Origin: Arcuatula senhousia | Lineage: Eukaryota > Mollusca > Bivalvia > Mytilida > Mytilidae | Length of the DNA: 64,000 bases | Reading direction: 5' to 3' | Assembly (NCBI GenBank): GCA_963971305.1 | Contig: OZ020306.1 | Coordinates: 41,003,512-41,067,511, forward strand | In this document: positions 46,050 to 57,529 of the stretch, piece by piece | Layout: each line of letters begins with the position of its first letter | Numbering within the stretch: the first letter of the stretch is position 1 | Translations under genes and position numbers: made by a program | The notes under the pieces: generated by a model | Seen by the model: the letters and a program-made list of their open reading frames with translations, nothing else | Database searches by the model: none | Told to the model about the DNA's origin: nothing

Positions 46050-46890
46050 TTCACTTGCCGCAAAAGCAATGAGAGTCGATATTTGGTACAACCATCATCC
46101 GTCTATCAATGATCCTTTTAGGAATCTCACCAGGGACCGACTTTCTGGTTGTCAAAAACCCGTTCAGTTTCGGCTGGCAAATAAGCCCACAACAGCGCTA
46201 AGTCTTGTCGAAAGGGCCTACTAAAAACCAGTCAGTAACCTGACTAAGATGGGTGCACCAGGTTGTTGAATGCGACAGCCTTGTATGTCATATTGAATAC
46301 CGTCGAATCGTCAGGCTATAATACGGAAAGGATATGGTGAGCTGCAAAGTTAGAAAGGGTGTCCGTGTGCCAACAGTGATGAAAATCATCTTTTTAAAGC
46401 CGTTGACACCGGACAATCCAGCATGGGGTTGAGCTGGAATCGAACCCATACTCCAGCTCAACCCCATGCTGGATTTTCCGGTGTCAACGGCTTTAAAAAG
46501 ATGATTTTCATCACTATTGGCACACGGACACCCTTTCTAACTTTGCAGCTCACCATATCCATTATATATTATATCAATCACTTTACAGAGCTGTGCGCAA
46601 CACCATTTATCATATAATACGGAAAACCTGATGGCTATCCATAGTAGTGCACCGACAGTGTTGGGGAACATTCCTCGCATATTAAAGAACCCTGTTGCAG
46701 GTTTCGCTAATAGTAGGACCCGTAGGATCCTCGTGCAGGAAGCTGATTTGTAAGTTCATACCCATCAATTCTCAGTTTTCCAGTGGAAGTCGGAACTTTC
46801 TTCCCTGATTGCCCTTGAGTTCCTAATATCTCCATCGCCATTTCATGTTCATTGTGTCACCCCTTTCATGTTTATCCCACTGATATAGCC
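46050..46890 (+). repeat. Dispersed repeat K, copy 1, carrying an insertion
   Basis: Shares with 59780-60215, in order: GGCAAATA(A/G)GCCC, CAGCGCTAAG-like, TTGAATAC/TTGAATGC, ATCGTCAGGCTATAAT(A/G)CGG, AACCTGA, GTGCACCG, and CATTTCATGTTCATTGT(G/A)TCACCC. No coding sequence recognised. The 13-bp duplication and hairpin insertion at 46330-46612 are absent from the other copy. Confidence 0.65.
46330..46612 (-). mobile_element. Hairpin insertion with Pol III box B in the loop
   Basis: 46330-46437 and 46453-46560 are inverted copies with only two mismatches in 108 bases; the loop is 15 bases. TATAATACGGAAA (13 bp) flanks the block at 46317-46329 and 46613-46625, so 283 bases inserted here, beginning exactly at the hairpin. 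On the minus strand the loop region reads GGGTTCGATTCC (46436-46447), a good tRNA box B. Probably a SINE-derived inverted-repeat retroposon. Confidence 0.8.
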
Positions 46891-47431
46891 GCCGAAATTG
46901 TACTACTTGGGAGTTTTGAAAGAATTTCGCAACCTGCTTCTCAAGCTAGTCTATTTTATACGAATGATTATTCTGCCACCATAGAAAGATCTATATACGA
47001 CATTTGATTGCCTCTTGAATACGTCTTCGCTCTTTCCATGCCCTTTTTCCATATTGCCACTTTTAAAGCTTGGGTCATGACAATCCAACACACAGTTTTA
47101 AATTTTTCACGTTTGGGCTGATAGGGGCTGCTTCGGAGGCTGCACTTGCAACTGCATGAACTTAAATTATACTCTAACAAAAGAACTATATTACCGACTT
47201 TAAAATCTCTATTTTGTTTAATACTAAGCATGTTAGTTAACAGGGGAGATTGCCATGTTAATAGAATGATTTTGTTTCTTAATCTTGGTCTTTATGACTT
47301 AGTTTACGTCATTTGGCGACACGCCCCTGTTAAGGTTTAAGATAATATAATAAATTTAAGTATGAACCAAATGAAGTGATATGATTTGAAAATAATTAAT
47401 TGATATGATTTGAAAATAAGTAATTACTTAC

Positions 47432-47472
47432 CTTTACCAATTTCTTCAAGTTCGTTATACTCATTTCCACTG
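47432..47472 (-). CDS. Gene R, cytoplasmic exon with YNEL
   Basis: A T-run and TTCAAG precede and GTAAGT follows 41 bases: one base completing Ser, 13 codons SGNEYNELEEIGK, and one base. YNEL is a YxxL motif 21 residues before the Tyr of YGVL in the predicted tail. A nearer GT (after ATTG) could end the exon four bases... earlier in sequence but would break the phase with 38289. A 134-bp foldback sits 43 bases upstream of its acceptor. Confidence 0.65.
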
Positions 47473-47514
47473 CTTGAAAAAAAAAAAAGAAATAGTTATA
47501 GTTTAAATAACGAA

Positions 47515-47648
47515 TGATTCCGAACATGAGGAAATATTCAACAAGTGACCGAACAACCCAATAATTCACAAGTGCGCTGAGGGCTAGATTGAATTAATTT
47601 GTTAAGGTTGTTCGGTCACAAGTTGAATGTTTACCATATTCGGAATCT
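47515..47648. mobile_element. Small foldback MITE next to a gene R exon
   Basis: GATTCCGAACAT..ATTCAACAAGTGACCGAACAA on the left is inverted on the right (TTGTTCGGTCACAAGTTGAA.., ending ATTCGGAATC). About 40-base arms around a 50-base centre. Confidence 0.75.
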
Positions 47649-49599
47649 TGAGTTAGTTATACTATTTATGACATAGATAAATCTTAAATTATAACTTTAA
47701 TTATTGATAATTGAATTAGACAAATTTTTGGTTTGACTGTTTCCAAGCAAGCGCAATGGTTTTTGACGTCATAGACGACGTTATAGTTAAAATTTCGTGC
47801 GTTTTTAGTTATTTCACTGAGTGTGATAAACGATTTCTGTTCATTCGGAAATCTCGATATTTCACTGCTATCCATGTAATAATTCTATTTTTGTTTTTTT
47901 TAGAATGGTGCTGGTTTTTTTCTACTTTTGCCAATATTTTGAGTTTGTATTTGACAAATATCATTTTTTTTACTCTTATGAATATTAACCTTAGAATCAT
48001 TATAGCACGCGTGGTACGGCAGGCAATAGTAAAATAAGTATATCAACAGTAAACTATAGTTTGCATACGTAGCCCAAACTTTTAAGTTGTCGGCGATAAC
48101 TATACCGAAACGATACGGAAAACAAGTTTTTTTTTTACTCGTCCATAACAACCGATAAAGAGTTAATAATTAATTTTATTCTTTATCAAAGTTAAATTAT
48201 TTATTCACAATCAAAGTTTAACTATTTAGTCCCACACAAAAGGTAAATTACTTTGTTTTGATTGACCAAAAGGTAATCTGATAATAAACTTTACAAATAC
48301 AAAATATTTATACCCGCGTTTTGGTATTTGTAATATAAAACCTGAGTTACCCAAACTGATTTCTTTTTCCCTTCAATTTAGAAATTTTACACATGGAAAA
48401 CCTGTCTATATAGTTTTCAGTGTCAAAAGCTTTTAGTTTAGATAAGTTTAAACAGTAAGAACTCTACCTCTTTTTCAAAATTCATATCTAAACAAAGACA
48501 ATTGGCTTTAAAATATTTGATACATATCAAGTTTTTGAATATCCCAATGTGTTATTACAAAAATAAAAGTAATAAAAGTTAGTATCACGATTTACATGTT
48601 GATAAAAGGAACATGAAATGGTGCCGAGAAACATTGGGAGGGTGGGAAACAGAAAAATAATAAATTTTGAGACCCCTAGTAGAATAGGAAGATGTGGGTG
48701 TAGACACATAATCCTTTGTGGTTCCTTGCTTGACGACCCACTATCGAATCCTTTACGTGCATAAAGAGTGGCATTCTCCGCACAAGTAAACCCACTATGA
48801 TCAGCGTTCAGGATTTCAATATTATGCCCTGACATTCACCGGGATGAGGGTCACCTTATACGGCCATCTAGGGTAGTACACACCTAAGGTGACCTTAACA
48901 GATCTATGGTCTGAGTACTAGTCCAATGTTATAATCCTAAGACAACCAGTCGCCTCTTACCTCAAGTTTGACTATGGTGCGGGCCTATTAGCCAACCGGG
49001 CATTGCAACGTATGTTTTAAAATGATTATTTTTCAAACAACTTCGAAAATATCGTTTGGACGTTTTCAACTTACATATAGACTTTTTTATTTAATTACAG
49101 GCATTGTATATATCTGTTTAATCTTTCAAAGTGCTTTGCATTAATAAAGACGCGTTCCGATAATAGTACGTATCTGAGCAGGTTTTAATTGACTGCAATG
49201 ATTCACGTCGTCTTGAAAGAAAGATCCTGACAATTCTAACAATAACTTTGAACAGATTTGTCTAGTGAAATAACCGTTCCAGACTATTTCTTAAGTAAAA
49301 AAAAAGATAAATAAATGGTTGGTGAAGCCACATTTTAAAGGTAAAAACTAAATAAATATAAATAAATAAAACCTTTAAAACAACTAAAACAAGATTGCCT
49401 AATTTTCGGACATATTAAAGTCCTTCTTCAGGGGCTAAAAAGTAAGAGATGTTCACAAATCGACTGACGAGGACAGAATGACATAAAGACGACTCGAAGA
49501 ACATCACGTGGTATATTAATCCTGAACTTGATGACTAATTTATAAACATTTAGAAAAGGTCTGTCTTTTTACATTTATACCAAAGGGTTGAACAGTGCC
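47649..49599. other. Intronic sequence without supported exon
   Basis: 48830-49010 is less AT-rich and contains CCAGTCGCCTCTTACC; a similar CCTAGTCGCCTTTTTCGAC occurs at 34466, so it is probably part of a dispersed repeat. Other short frames have no support. Confidence 0.35.
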
Positions 49600-50104
49600 T
49601 AAAAAATTGATTATTCTTTGCTCAAGAAACCGTCTTTGTTTTTAGAAATAATGATGATGTCCTTTCTGTCAATAACACTTCATTTGGTAGATGGATTCCT
49701 TCAATATATCCTCCAGAATTTGAGGTTAAAGAGACCATCGAATCAAATTACTTCACGTCTTTTTTGGATTTTCACCTCGACTTTGACCCAGGTGGTCATC
49801 CAAGTACAAAAAATTACGATAAAAGAGACGATTTTAATTTTCCAAATATTAATTGTCCTAATCTACAGAGCAATATTCCTACTTCCCCTGCATACGGTGT
49901 TTATATTTCACAAGTTATTCGATATGCCAGAGCTTGCACAGATTTTTTTTACAGACACCGATTTCTTCGTAACCGACTTTTGGAGCAGGGCTATAAGAAA
50001 ATACGTCTCATACGATCCCTAAAAAAATTCTTTCCTCGTTATCAGCCACTAGTAGAAAAGTTCAAAATTAAGTTAAAAGATATGGTGGCTAATTGTTTTA
50101 TTTA
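49600..50104 (+). pseudogene. PLE-B reverse-transcriptase fragment
   Basis: From about 49640 one frame reads FRNNDDVLSVNNTSFGRWIP, then SYFTSFLDFHLDF-like and NYDKRDDFNFPNINCP, then PTSPAYGVYISQVIRYARAC, to a stop after MVANCFI. These are motif C (with YIDD replaced by NNDD) and the C-terminal region of a Penelope-like RT, clearly related to PLE-A copy 1 but much diverged. Motifs A and B are absent (5' truncation) and no GIY-YIG follows. About 15 residues are missing around the RAC..FLxRHRFL region relative to PLE-A. Confidence 0.8.
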
Positions 50105-50397
50105 GTGGTTGACTCGTCTGCTGTACTGAGATGATCACCTCATTATTCCTAGTGTGTCTCACAACTATGTTGTGTTCTATGGTAATTACCGGATCCTAAG
50201 ATCGCAATGGAAGAGGGACGTTTGGCGCCATAAAATCTGATTTAACCCACCATTTCGTTTGAAATGCCTGTACCAAGTCAGGACTATTGCGATCCACCAA
50301 TTCTCCGGTATGACTGATTCGTTTTTGTCATTTCCTCTGGACTATGAGATTGGTCATTTAAGTTCGATAGTTTTGTTGTTACCTTTATTTCGCCGGT
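50105..50397 (+). repeat. PLE-B 3' UTR
   Basis: Follows the stop codon and ends GTTGTTACCTTTATTT. Recurs without coding sequence at 2912-3190, 22630-22865 and 41690-41960, all with the same terminus, which defines it as the 3' end of PLE-B. Confidence 0.75.
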
Positions 50398-51176
50398 GCA
50401 TGTTTCAAGGAGAAAGGTAACCTGCATATCCTGGACGCTATGGTTTGGCAATGAAAAGTGCCAAATTAAAATAAATGATTTTTTTTTCTTAAGTCTTAGT
50501 GTTCTGTAATGTTGGTTACCAAACTGTAATATAATTCAAGCGTGATCGTGGTCTGCAGTGTGGAAATCGTAAAACAGTTTCATACCATAAACAAATGAAA
50601 TTTATGTACATTATGTTTCCACGGTGTTTCCCTATACAATCCGATACAACAGTTAGTCGGCATCTAAGAACTCCCGAACACACTCCAAAAGACATATGCC
50701 ATGTTTTTTATCAGAAATAGAGGATACTTCCGTAATAAACCGTTAAAAACCCAAAATCCATATATATGTGATTAATAAGATAAGAAAATGTACAGGTTTA
50801 AGCTCAATATCGTATTGATGTGACTGGAAAATTTATTTTGTTTTCACAATTTATTCATTTTTATTTTTATTTTTATGTATAAACGTTCATTTTACCAATA
50901 ACTATCTTTATTTATTAAAAATCAGTACATTTCCCTTTTACTTAAAGTTTGTTTACTTTGAACAATTTTTCCTAATCGTATGTCAATTTAGCATTGGAGG
51001 AAAACTTTCATTTCGTGTTTAAAGTATTTGCATTTTGTGTCAAAATACCTTCCGATAAAAAGTTAAACACAAAACTTTTACATGTGGTTGCTCAAAGAAG
51101 AGAAAAAAGTCCCTACGACAAACAAATTATGTAATCGTCCATCTATTTTTTAAATGTGGATCTAATTACATTTTAC
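50398..51176. other. Intronic AT-rich sequence
   Basis: No exon, repeat terminus or RNA gene seen. Confidence 0.45.
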
Positions 51177-51210
51177 CTGATATAATTCGTCGATGATTCA
51201 TATGTAGCAT
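51177..51210 (-). CDS. Gene R, 34-base juxtamembrane exon
   Basis: GGTTATTTTCAG precedes and GTAAAA follows 34 bases: two bases completing Asp, ten codons ATYESSTNYI, and two bases. It joins the transmembrane exon at 56864 (ends in one base) and the exon at 47432 (starts with one base) in frame. Two tyrosines and several serines, hydrophilic. Short, so it rests on splice sites and phase. Confidence 0.65.
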
Positions 51211-51509
51211 CTGAAAATAACCAAATGTTAAAAATCATATAAATATTTCTAAAAATGATCATTTCGAATCACCTTTTTATTTGAACACCCATCGATACTT
51301 TGTCACATTATCATGATTGGAGTGCATTATTTTGATCTGAATCTGTATTCCATTTAGTGCAGTTGTCTCATTGAATATTTCCATGTATAAAATATGCTGC
51401 CTCTTCAAATAATCGCATCTTGCAGGTGTTTTTCATCTCGGATTGAAAAATTTTGTATCCTCAACTTACTTTCGTCTTGACAAAAGTCTTGTATTTTCAC
51501 GAACAGTTA

Positions 51510-52160
51510 CAGTTGAGCCCAGTTCTTACATCTCTACTGTCCAGCTCTCCTGACAGTTCTAGAACTTACTGTTCTAAGCCTGGACAGCAGCTGTCATAAC
51601 CTGTTCTAGGGTAGAACTGCCATAACCTGTTCTAACCCATGACGCCTTTAGAGCTATTCTAGGCCCTGACAGCTTAGAACTGTTCTAGGCCCTGACACCT
51701 TAGAAAAGTTCTAGCTTTGGTCAGTTCTGCACTCTGACAGTTCTAAATGACGTCAGCGGTTATAAAAATACTCCTTATTCGGAAAATGCACATATTTTCG
51801 GCATTATTATCTAATGAAACTCGATATATAAATTTATTTTAACCAGACAATATTCTTTATTCTATACTGTTCTAAAATCGTCACAATCAGAACTGTCAGG
51901 GGTAGAATTGTCCGAGGTTAGAACAGTTCTAAGCTGTCAGGGCACAGAACAGGTTAGAACTGTCAGGGCGCATGACAGCTTAGAACTGTCAGGGGTTAGA
52001 ACAAATTTAAATTTGTCACGGGATAGAACTGTCCAGAACTGTTCTATGACAGGACAGGGCTTGTCATAAACTGTCCTAGAACTGTCAGCAAAACAGAATT
52101 AGAACAGATTCCTGACAGTTTCTGAAAGTTCTAAAGAGATGTTAGAACTGGACTCAACTG
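51510..52160. mobile_element. Tc1/mariner-like MITE (CAGTTGAGTCC), copy 2
   Basis: Same family as 25666-26293 in inverted orientation: CAGTTGAGCCCAGTTC at the left, GAACTGGACTCAACTG at the right, TA on both sides. 651 bases with the same AGAACTGTCAG subterminal repeats and the same AT-rich centre (TCGATATATAAATTTATTTT). Confidence 0.9.
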
Positions 52161-52455
52161 TAAAATATTTTGTCATGCACCACGTTTAACATAGACAAAA
52201 CCCCGTACATGAACTATAAAACAAAAAACAATCGCAAAAAAAATATAAAAATAAGCTTAAATTATTGTCCAAAATTATGTACACTGGTTTTGATCACATG
52301 CTTAAAGACATAGAACCTATCAATTTCGCATTTTTTTCACATTCAATAAAAAGAACATATATCAAAAGTATACATTCTAAAATGTATCTTTACCGATATA
52401 AAAGCTCGATCTTTTTGCGGCTTTTTAAAAAATCTACATGTATACTACTAAAACA

Positions 52456-54622
52456 AGAGGCTCCCAGGAGCCTAAATCGCTCACCTGGTCTTGATGTCAA
52501 CCCTATATTTTGTAGAGCTAAATGAGCTGAACATTTAAGCAATCAACAGTTTTTTCTTTATCTACTACAGTTTTTATTTTTTAGGCCAAAAACACGAAAA
52601 ACCGTTATTTTAGGGGCCGTAACCCCTATAAGGGATCATCTGACAACTTCAATCCTATTGAGACTTTTGTAGAGCTAAATAAACTGAACATATACGCAAG
52701 CAACAGCTTTTCTCTATCTGCAATAGTTTTTATTCTATAAGCCAAAAACATGAAAAAGGTTATTTTAGGGGCCGTAACCCCTATTAAGGTTCATCAGACG
52801 ACTTCGATCCTATGGAGACTTTTGTAAAGCTAAATGAGCTGAACATATAAGCAAGCAACAGCTTTTCTCTATCTGCAATAGTTTTTATTCTATAAGCCAA
52901 AAACATGAAAAAGGTTATTTTAGGGGCCGTAACCCCTATTAAGGTTCATCAGACGACTTCGATCCTATGGAGACTTTTGTAAAGCTAAATGAGCTGAACA
53001 TTTAAGCAAGCAACAGCTTTTCTCTATCTGCTATAGTTTTCTTCCTATAGGCCAAAAACATGAAAAAAACATCATTTTAGGGGCCGTAACCCCTGTAAGG
53101 GGTCATCTGACAACTTCGACCCTATGGAGACTTTTGTACAGCTAATTGAGGTGAACATTTAAGCAAGCAGCAGCTTTTCTCTATCTGCTAAAGTTTTCTT
53201 CCTATAGGCCAAAAACATGAAAAAACATCATTTCAGGGGCCTTTACCCCTATAAGGGGTTATCTGACAACTTCGACCCTATGGAGACTTTCGTAGAGCTT
53301 AATGAGCTGAACATTTAAGCAAGCAACAGCTTTTCTCTATCTGCAATAGTTTTCTTTCTATAGGCCAAAACATGAAAAAACATCATTTTAGGGGCCCTAA
53401 CCCCTGTAAGGGGTCATCTGACAACTTCGACCCTATGAAGACTTTTGTACAGCTAATTGAGGTGGACATTTAAGCAAGCAACAGCTTTTTTCTATCTGCT
53501 AAAGTTTTCTTCCTATAGGCCAAAAACATGAAAAAACATCATTTTAGGGGCCCTAACCCCTATAAGGGTTCATCTGACAACTTCGACCCTATGGAGACTT
53601 TTGTAGAGCTTAATGAGCTGAACATTTAAGCAAGCAACAGCTTTTCTCTATCTGCAATAGTTTTCTTTCTATAGGCCAAAACATAAAAAAACATCATTTT
53701 AGGGGCCCTAACCCCTATAAGGGGTCATCTGACAACTTCGACCCTATGGAGACTTTTGTAGAGCTTAATGAGCTGAACATTTAAGCAAGCAACAGCTTTT
53801 CTCTATCTGCTATAGTTTTCTTCCTATAGGCCAAAAAACATGAAAAAACATCATTTTAGGGGCCATAACCCCTGTAAGGGGTCATCTTACAACTTCGACC
53901 CTATGGAGACTTTTGTACAGCTAAATGAGCTGAACATTTAAGCAAGCAACAGCTTCTCTCTTCCTGCAATAATTTTCATTCCATAGGCCAAAAACATGTA
54001 AAAACATTATTTCAGGGGCCGTAACCCCTATAATGGATTATCTGACAAAATACAAATGACAACAAAGTTCCAGACCATAAATTTTGCTACGCCTGACGCG
54101 CGTTAACTTCGACCCTATGGAGACTTTTGTAGAGCTAAATGAGCTGAACATTTAAGCAAGCAACAGCTTTTCTTTATCTGCAATAGTTTTCTTTCTATAG
54201 GCCAAAACATGAAAAAACGCTATTTTTCACCTTTAAGGGACTGTAACCCCTATAAGGGGTCATCTGACAACTTTGACCAAATGGAGATTTTTGCAGAGCT
54301 TTTAATGCTGAAGCAGTAGAGTGGCATCATATTTAATCTATCTCTTATACTTTTTGATTTACAAGTCAAAAGCAGTAGTCTGACCCCCTGGTCTATTTTT
54401 ATCAACGGCGGCCATGTTTTTCGACGAATCAAAAATCCCAACATCAAATCTGTGGGGGATACCCTAAGGTACCATCAGACCAAATTTGGTTTGAATCTGT
54501 TCAGCGGTTTCAGAGGAGAAAAAGTTTGAAGAAAAGTTAACGAAGACGGACGACGACGACGGACGACGACGATGGACGCCAAGTGATGACAATAGCTCAC
54601 CTGGCCTTTGGCCAGGTGAGCT
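52456..54622 (+). mobile_element. HX element copy D with 156-bp tandem core
   Basis: Starts AGAGGCTCCCAGGAGCC, TAAATCGCTCACCTGG. Ten units marked by AGGGGCCNTAACCCCTNTAA follow at 155-157-base intervals from 52613 to 54015, and an eleventh at about 54236 displaced by a 59-bp satellite fragment. Ends (GACG)n and the perfect hairpin AGCTCACCTGGCC/TTT/GGCCAGGTGAGCT. No coding capacity. A core of about 156-160 bases suits bivalve Helitron-related elements (inference). Confidence 0.8.
54046..54104. repeat. Solo fragment of the 358-bp satellite unit
   Basis: AATACAAATGACAACAAAG to CGCCTGACGCGCGTTAA, about 59 bases, inserted within a 156-bp HX unit between GACAA and CTTCG. It begins at the same base as the satellite array at 26752. 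Confidence 0.8.
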
Positions 54623-56122
54623 AATAATGGAACGTTTTTTGTTAGCCGGGTTACAGCATAAACAGCAAATGATACGACTAAGCTTCATTTATCAAAAATA
54701 AGGTATAGCTGTTCCCTTTGAAAATGTCATTAGCGCATATGCAATTATGTCTGCAGTTTGCTAATTAACCTAATTAATTGATCCGGAGAAGCTATAGCCA
54801 TCATTGGTCCGGAATTACACGTAAGAACAAGTTTCTGGCAGTCTTACTGAAATGCACAAGGAAGCGCCCGAGTGCTTATTTGGAGCCCGAGACCATAAAA
54901 ATTATTGTAATCTGAAAACGAAAAAAATAATTGTTTATAAATTGTTACAGAATTATTAAATCAATCGATATATCAACAAAAATAGAATATTTTCCAATAG
55001 ACAAAAACAATGAATTATCGCTTGATAATTTACTCTGCACAAGTTATCCGTCCTAATGAGTTGTTTTTAACAGAAAACTAATTTATAATTAGAAATTATT
55101 GTAAATTATTTTGTTTATTGGGATAAAACCTTAATTTTTGCGTGACACATTTAAAAAAGTCTGCGGTTAGAAGTGAAAAATTTATATGATCAAATATATC
55201 TTCAGTGCCGGTTCGATGTTTTGTCTCTCCTTTTTTACAATGTTTGAAATCATTTCCCCTCTTTTGAGACAATTACAAAATAAATCCCACAAAACTTTTC
55301 ATTAATTTTACTAAATATTTATTAGATTTTATATAACAGATTACTAGTATATTAGTAAGTTTACTATAAAAATGTATGCAAAAAATGTTTAACCATCAAA
55401 AATTGTAACTTGATAAAAAATGAAGACAGTTTAAAATTTATCATATTGTAGTTTTTTTTTTCTACATGTAAAATTAGGCTCAACGATGTCAATGAATTGA
55501 CAAAATTGCGAATAGATTGATTGAAACTTGCCACTGGACATTTGCTACAATTACAGATGGGGTAACAAACAATAAAAGATAACAAACAAAAAACTTATTT
55601 AGAGTTAAATAATACCGTAGAACCTTTTATTTGAGATTAGCACAACTATGTAAGGGCATGCAAATGCAATGTTTTTATATTTTTAGCAACGCAACGATTA
55701 GTTTTCCCGCGAATTCGCAGCGCGTTGTCAAGCATAAAAAAAATCTTGGTAAACCGTTATTCACATGACCTTTACTGGGTACTTGTAAACTGGGAAACGA
55801 AATAAAACCAAAACGAGACAAAAACAAAACGAAATCGGTAAATTAAGTAAACAACTGGTGTCGGGTAAAATCGATTCAGTTTTCTTTTTCTCCGGTTTCG
55901 CTTGATTTCGTTACCTATCTTTACAGATTTTGGTTGATTAATTTACTATCTTCGTTTCCTTTTTTATCGATTTTTTTTTCGTTCCGTTCCGTTATGGTTT
56001 ATTTCCTTTTCTCAGTTTATCGGCACGCAAGCAGGTGCTTACATTCTATATTTACTTTGTCCTCTCTTTTGACACTGCATATTTTTATTCAGTTTTCTCT
56101 CGAAAAGAATACAGATAGCTGC
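54623..56122. other. Intronic AT-rich sequence
   Basis: No exon or element terminus seen. The small frames at 55364 and 55934 have AT-rich composition and no support. Confidence 0.4.
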
Positions 56123-56672
56123 ACACATAACCTGTACGGAAGTTAACATAAAGTTAACTTTGTGACTGCTTTCCATGTCTACTCATGTCTGCTATAGCAG
56201 ACATTCAAATTAACTTGCGTTAACTCATGACTGGTCAAAGCAGACGTGTGACAGCTTTTTTTATGAACGGTCATAACCAGTCACAAAGACATGACTGCTT
56301 TTACCAGACCAGTCATTGCATCAAGTCTGCTCTTACCAGACATTTTTTTAATAATGCAAGGGTTTCAATTTAAAATAAAAAAAATATCTTTAACATAAAA
56401 AATTAATTTCAAATACTGTTCATGCAAAAGACCTTAAAATTTGTCTTTTTACATTCAGTTTTTTAAAGCAGACATTTCACGAAGTTAACTTGACCAGACC
56501 TGTCCTAATTATGTGACTGCTTTTAAAGCAGAGGTGGAAGTATGACTGCTTTTCAAGTTAACTTGGAACCAGTCGCGCGTCTGGTCAAAGCAGTCGCATG
56601 ACCAGTCGCAAGTGAACTAGTAGTTAACTTGATGTCTGCTTCTCAAGTTACCTTACCGTACAGGTTATGTGT
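56123..56672. mobile_element. MITE with ACACATAACCTGTACGG termini
   Basis: ACACATAACCTGTACGG at the left is inverted at the right (CCGTACAGGTTATGTGT). Subterminal regions repeat AGTTAACTT, GACTGCTTT and AAAGCAGAC many times in both directions around an AT-rich centre near 56350-56450. 550 bases. The target duplication is not clear. Lies about 190 bases from the gene R transmembrane exon. Confidence 0.75.
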
Positions 56673-56863
56673 ACACCCATTTGTACTTTCTGGAAGGTTT
56701 TTTTTTAAAGTAACAGTGTCTTCAAAGGTTTAACATTGTTTTCTTCAAATAGTGTGAATTTCATTATCTTTTTCAAAATTGCTAAAATGATAGGTTCTAT
56801 TTCTTTAACTCGGTAATAACTATAGTTGATCAATATGAAATGACTTTTTCTTTTTAAATTTAC

Positions 56864-57004
56864 CTGTTCGTTTTTGTCTCTGCATGCACTTACACCCCAA
56901 AAATGTCATAAGCACAACAAACATGCTAATACCAGCTCCAATACCGATTCCAACTCCATAAGAAAATGGTTCTTTTGGTGAAAGTTCGAGTGTTGGTGAG
57001 TTTT
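56864..57004 (-). CDS. Gene R, transmembrane exon
   Basis: The clearest host exon. The minus strand has acceptor TGTCTCATTAG and donor GTAAAT around 141 bases open in one frame: NSPTLELSPKE (extracellular stalk), a Gly-rich transmembrane helix YGVGIGIGAGISMFVVLMTF, then the stop-transfer CKCMQRQKRT. It starts with two bases and ends with one. This is a type I single-pass protein entering its cytoplasmic tail, so the ligand-binding exons lie to the right, beyond or unseen in this window. Family not recognised. Confidence 0.85.
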
Positions 57005-57529
57005 CTAATGAGACATAAATATATAAAACATTAACTATTCAATTATTCATGTTTTAATTGTATTCGGTAATGTATTGTAAGATTAGAATCTACAAAATAA
57101 AAACGTGCAAACTATTATTCGATTTTTATATCAATTTATAGATAAATACAAACTGCCAAAAAACATAGTTAAAGGTCCTGTAAGACCTGTTTATCCTTGC
57201 TGTCTTCGTGCATGACTACGATTCTCTCTTGTTTAATAAAACGTTAATTGATTGGTTCATATATAATGTTTTAAGGTGAAATATTGGTTGCTCAGCCCTG
57301 CAAATTCCCATAACTATGTGTTCATCCTAGGCTAATGAATGTTGAAGTATTGTTTGTGATTTATTTGTTAAACTACACATGTAAGGGAATAGCCGTATTA
57401 TAATTAAAACGTGGCTGCGTAAAACGTATCATATACAATGTACATGTGAGGTATTGTAGCGGAAAGGGTATTTCTTAATGACTATTAAATTAATTTTAGA
57501 GTTCAAACTGGCTCAATGAGTGTGAATAG

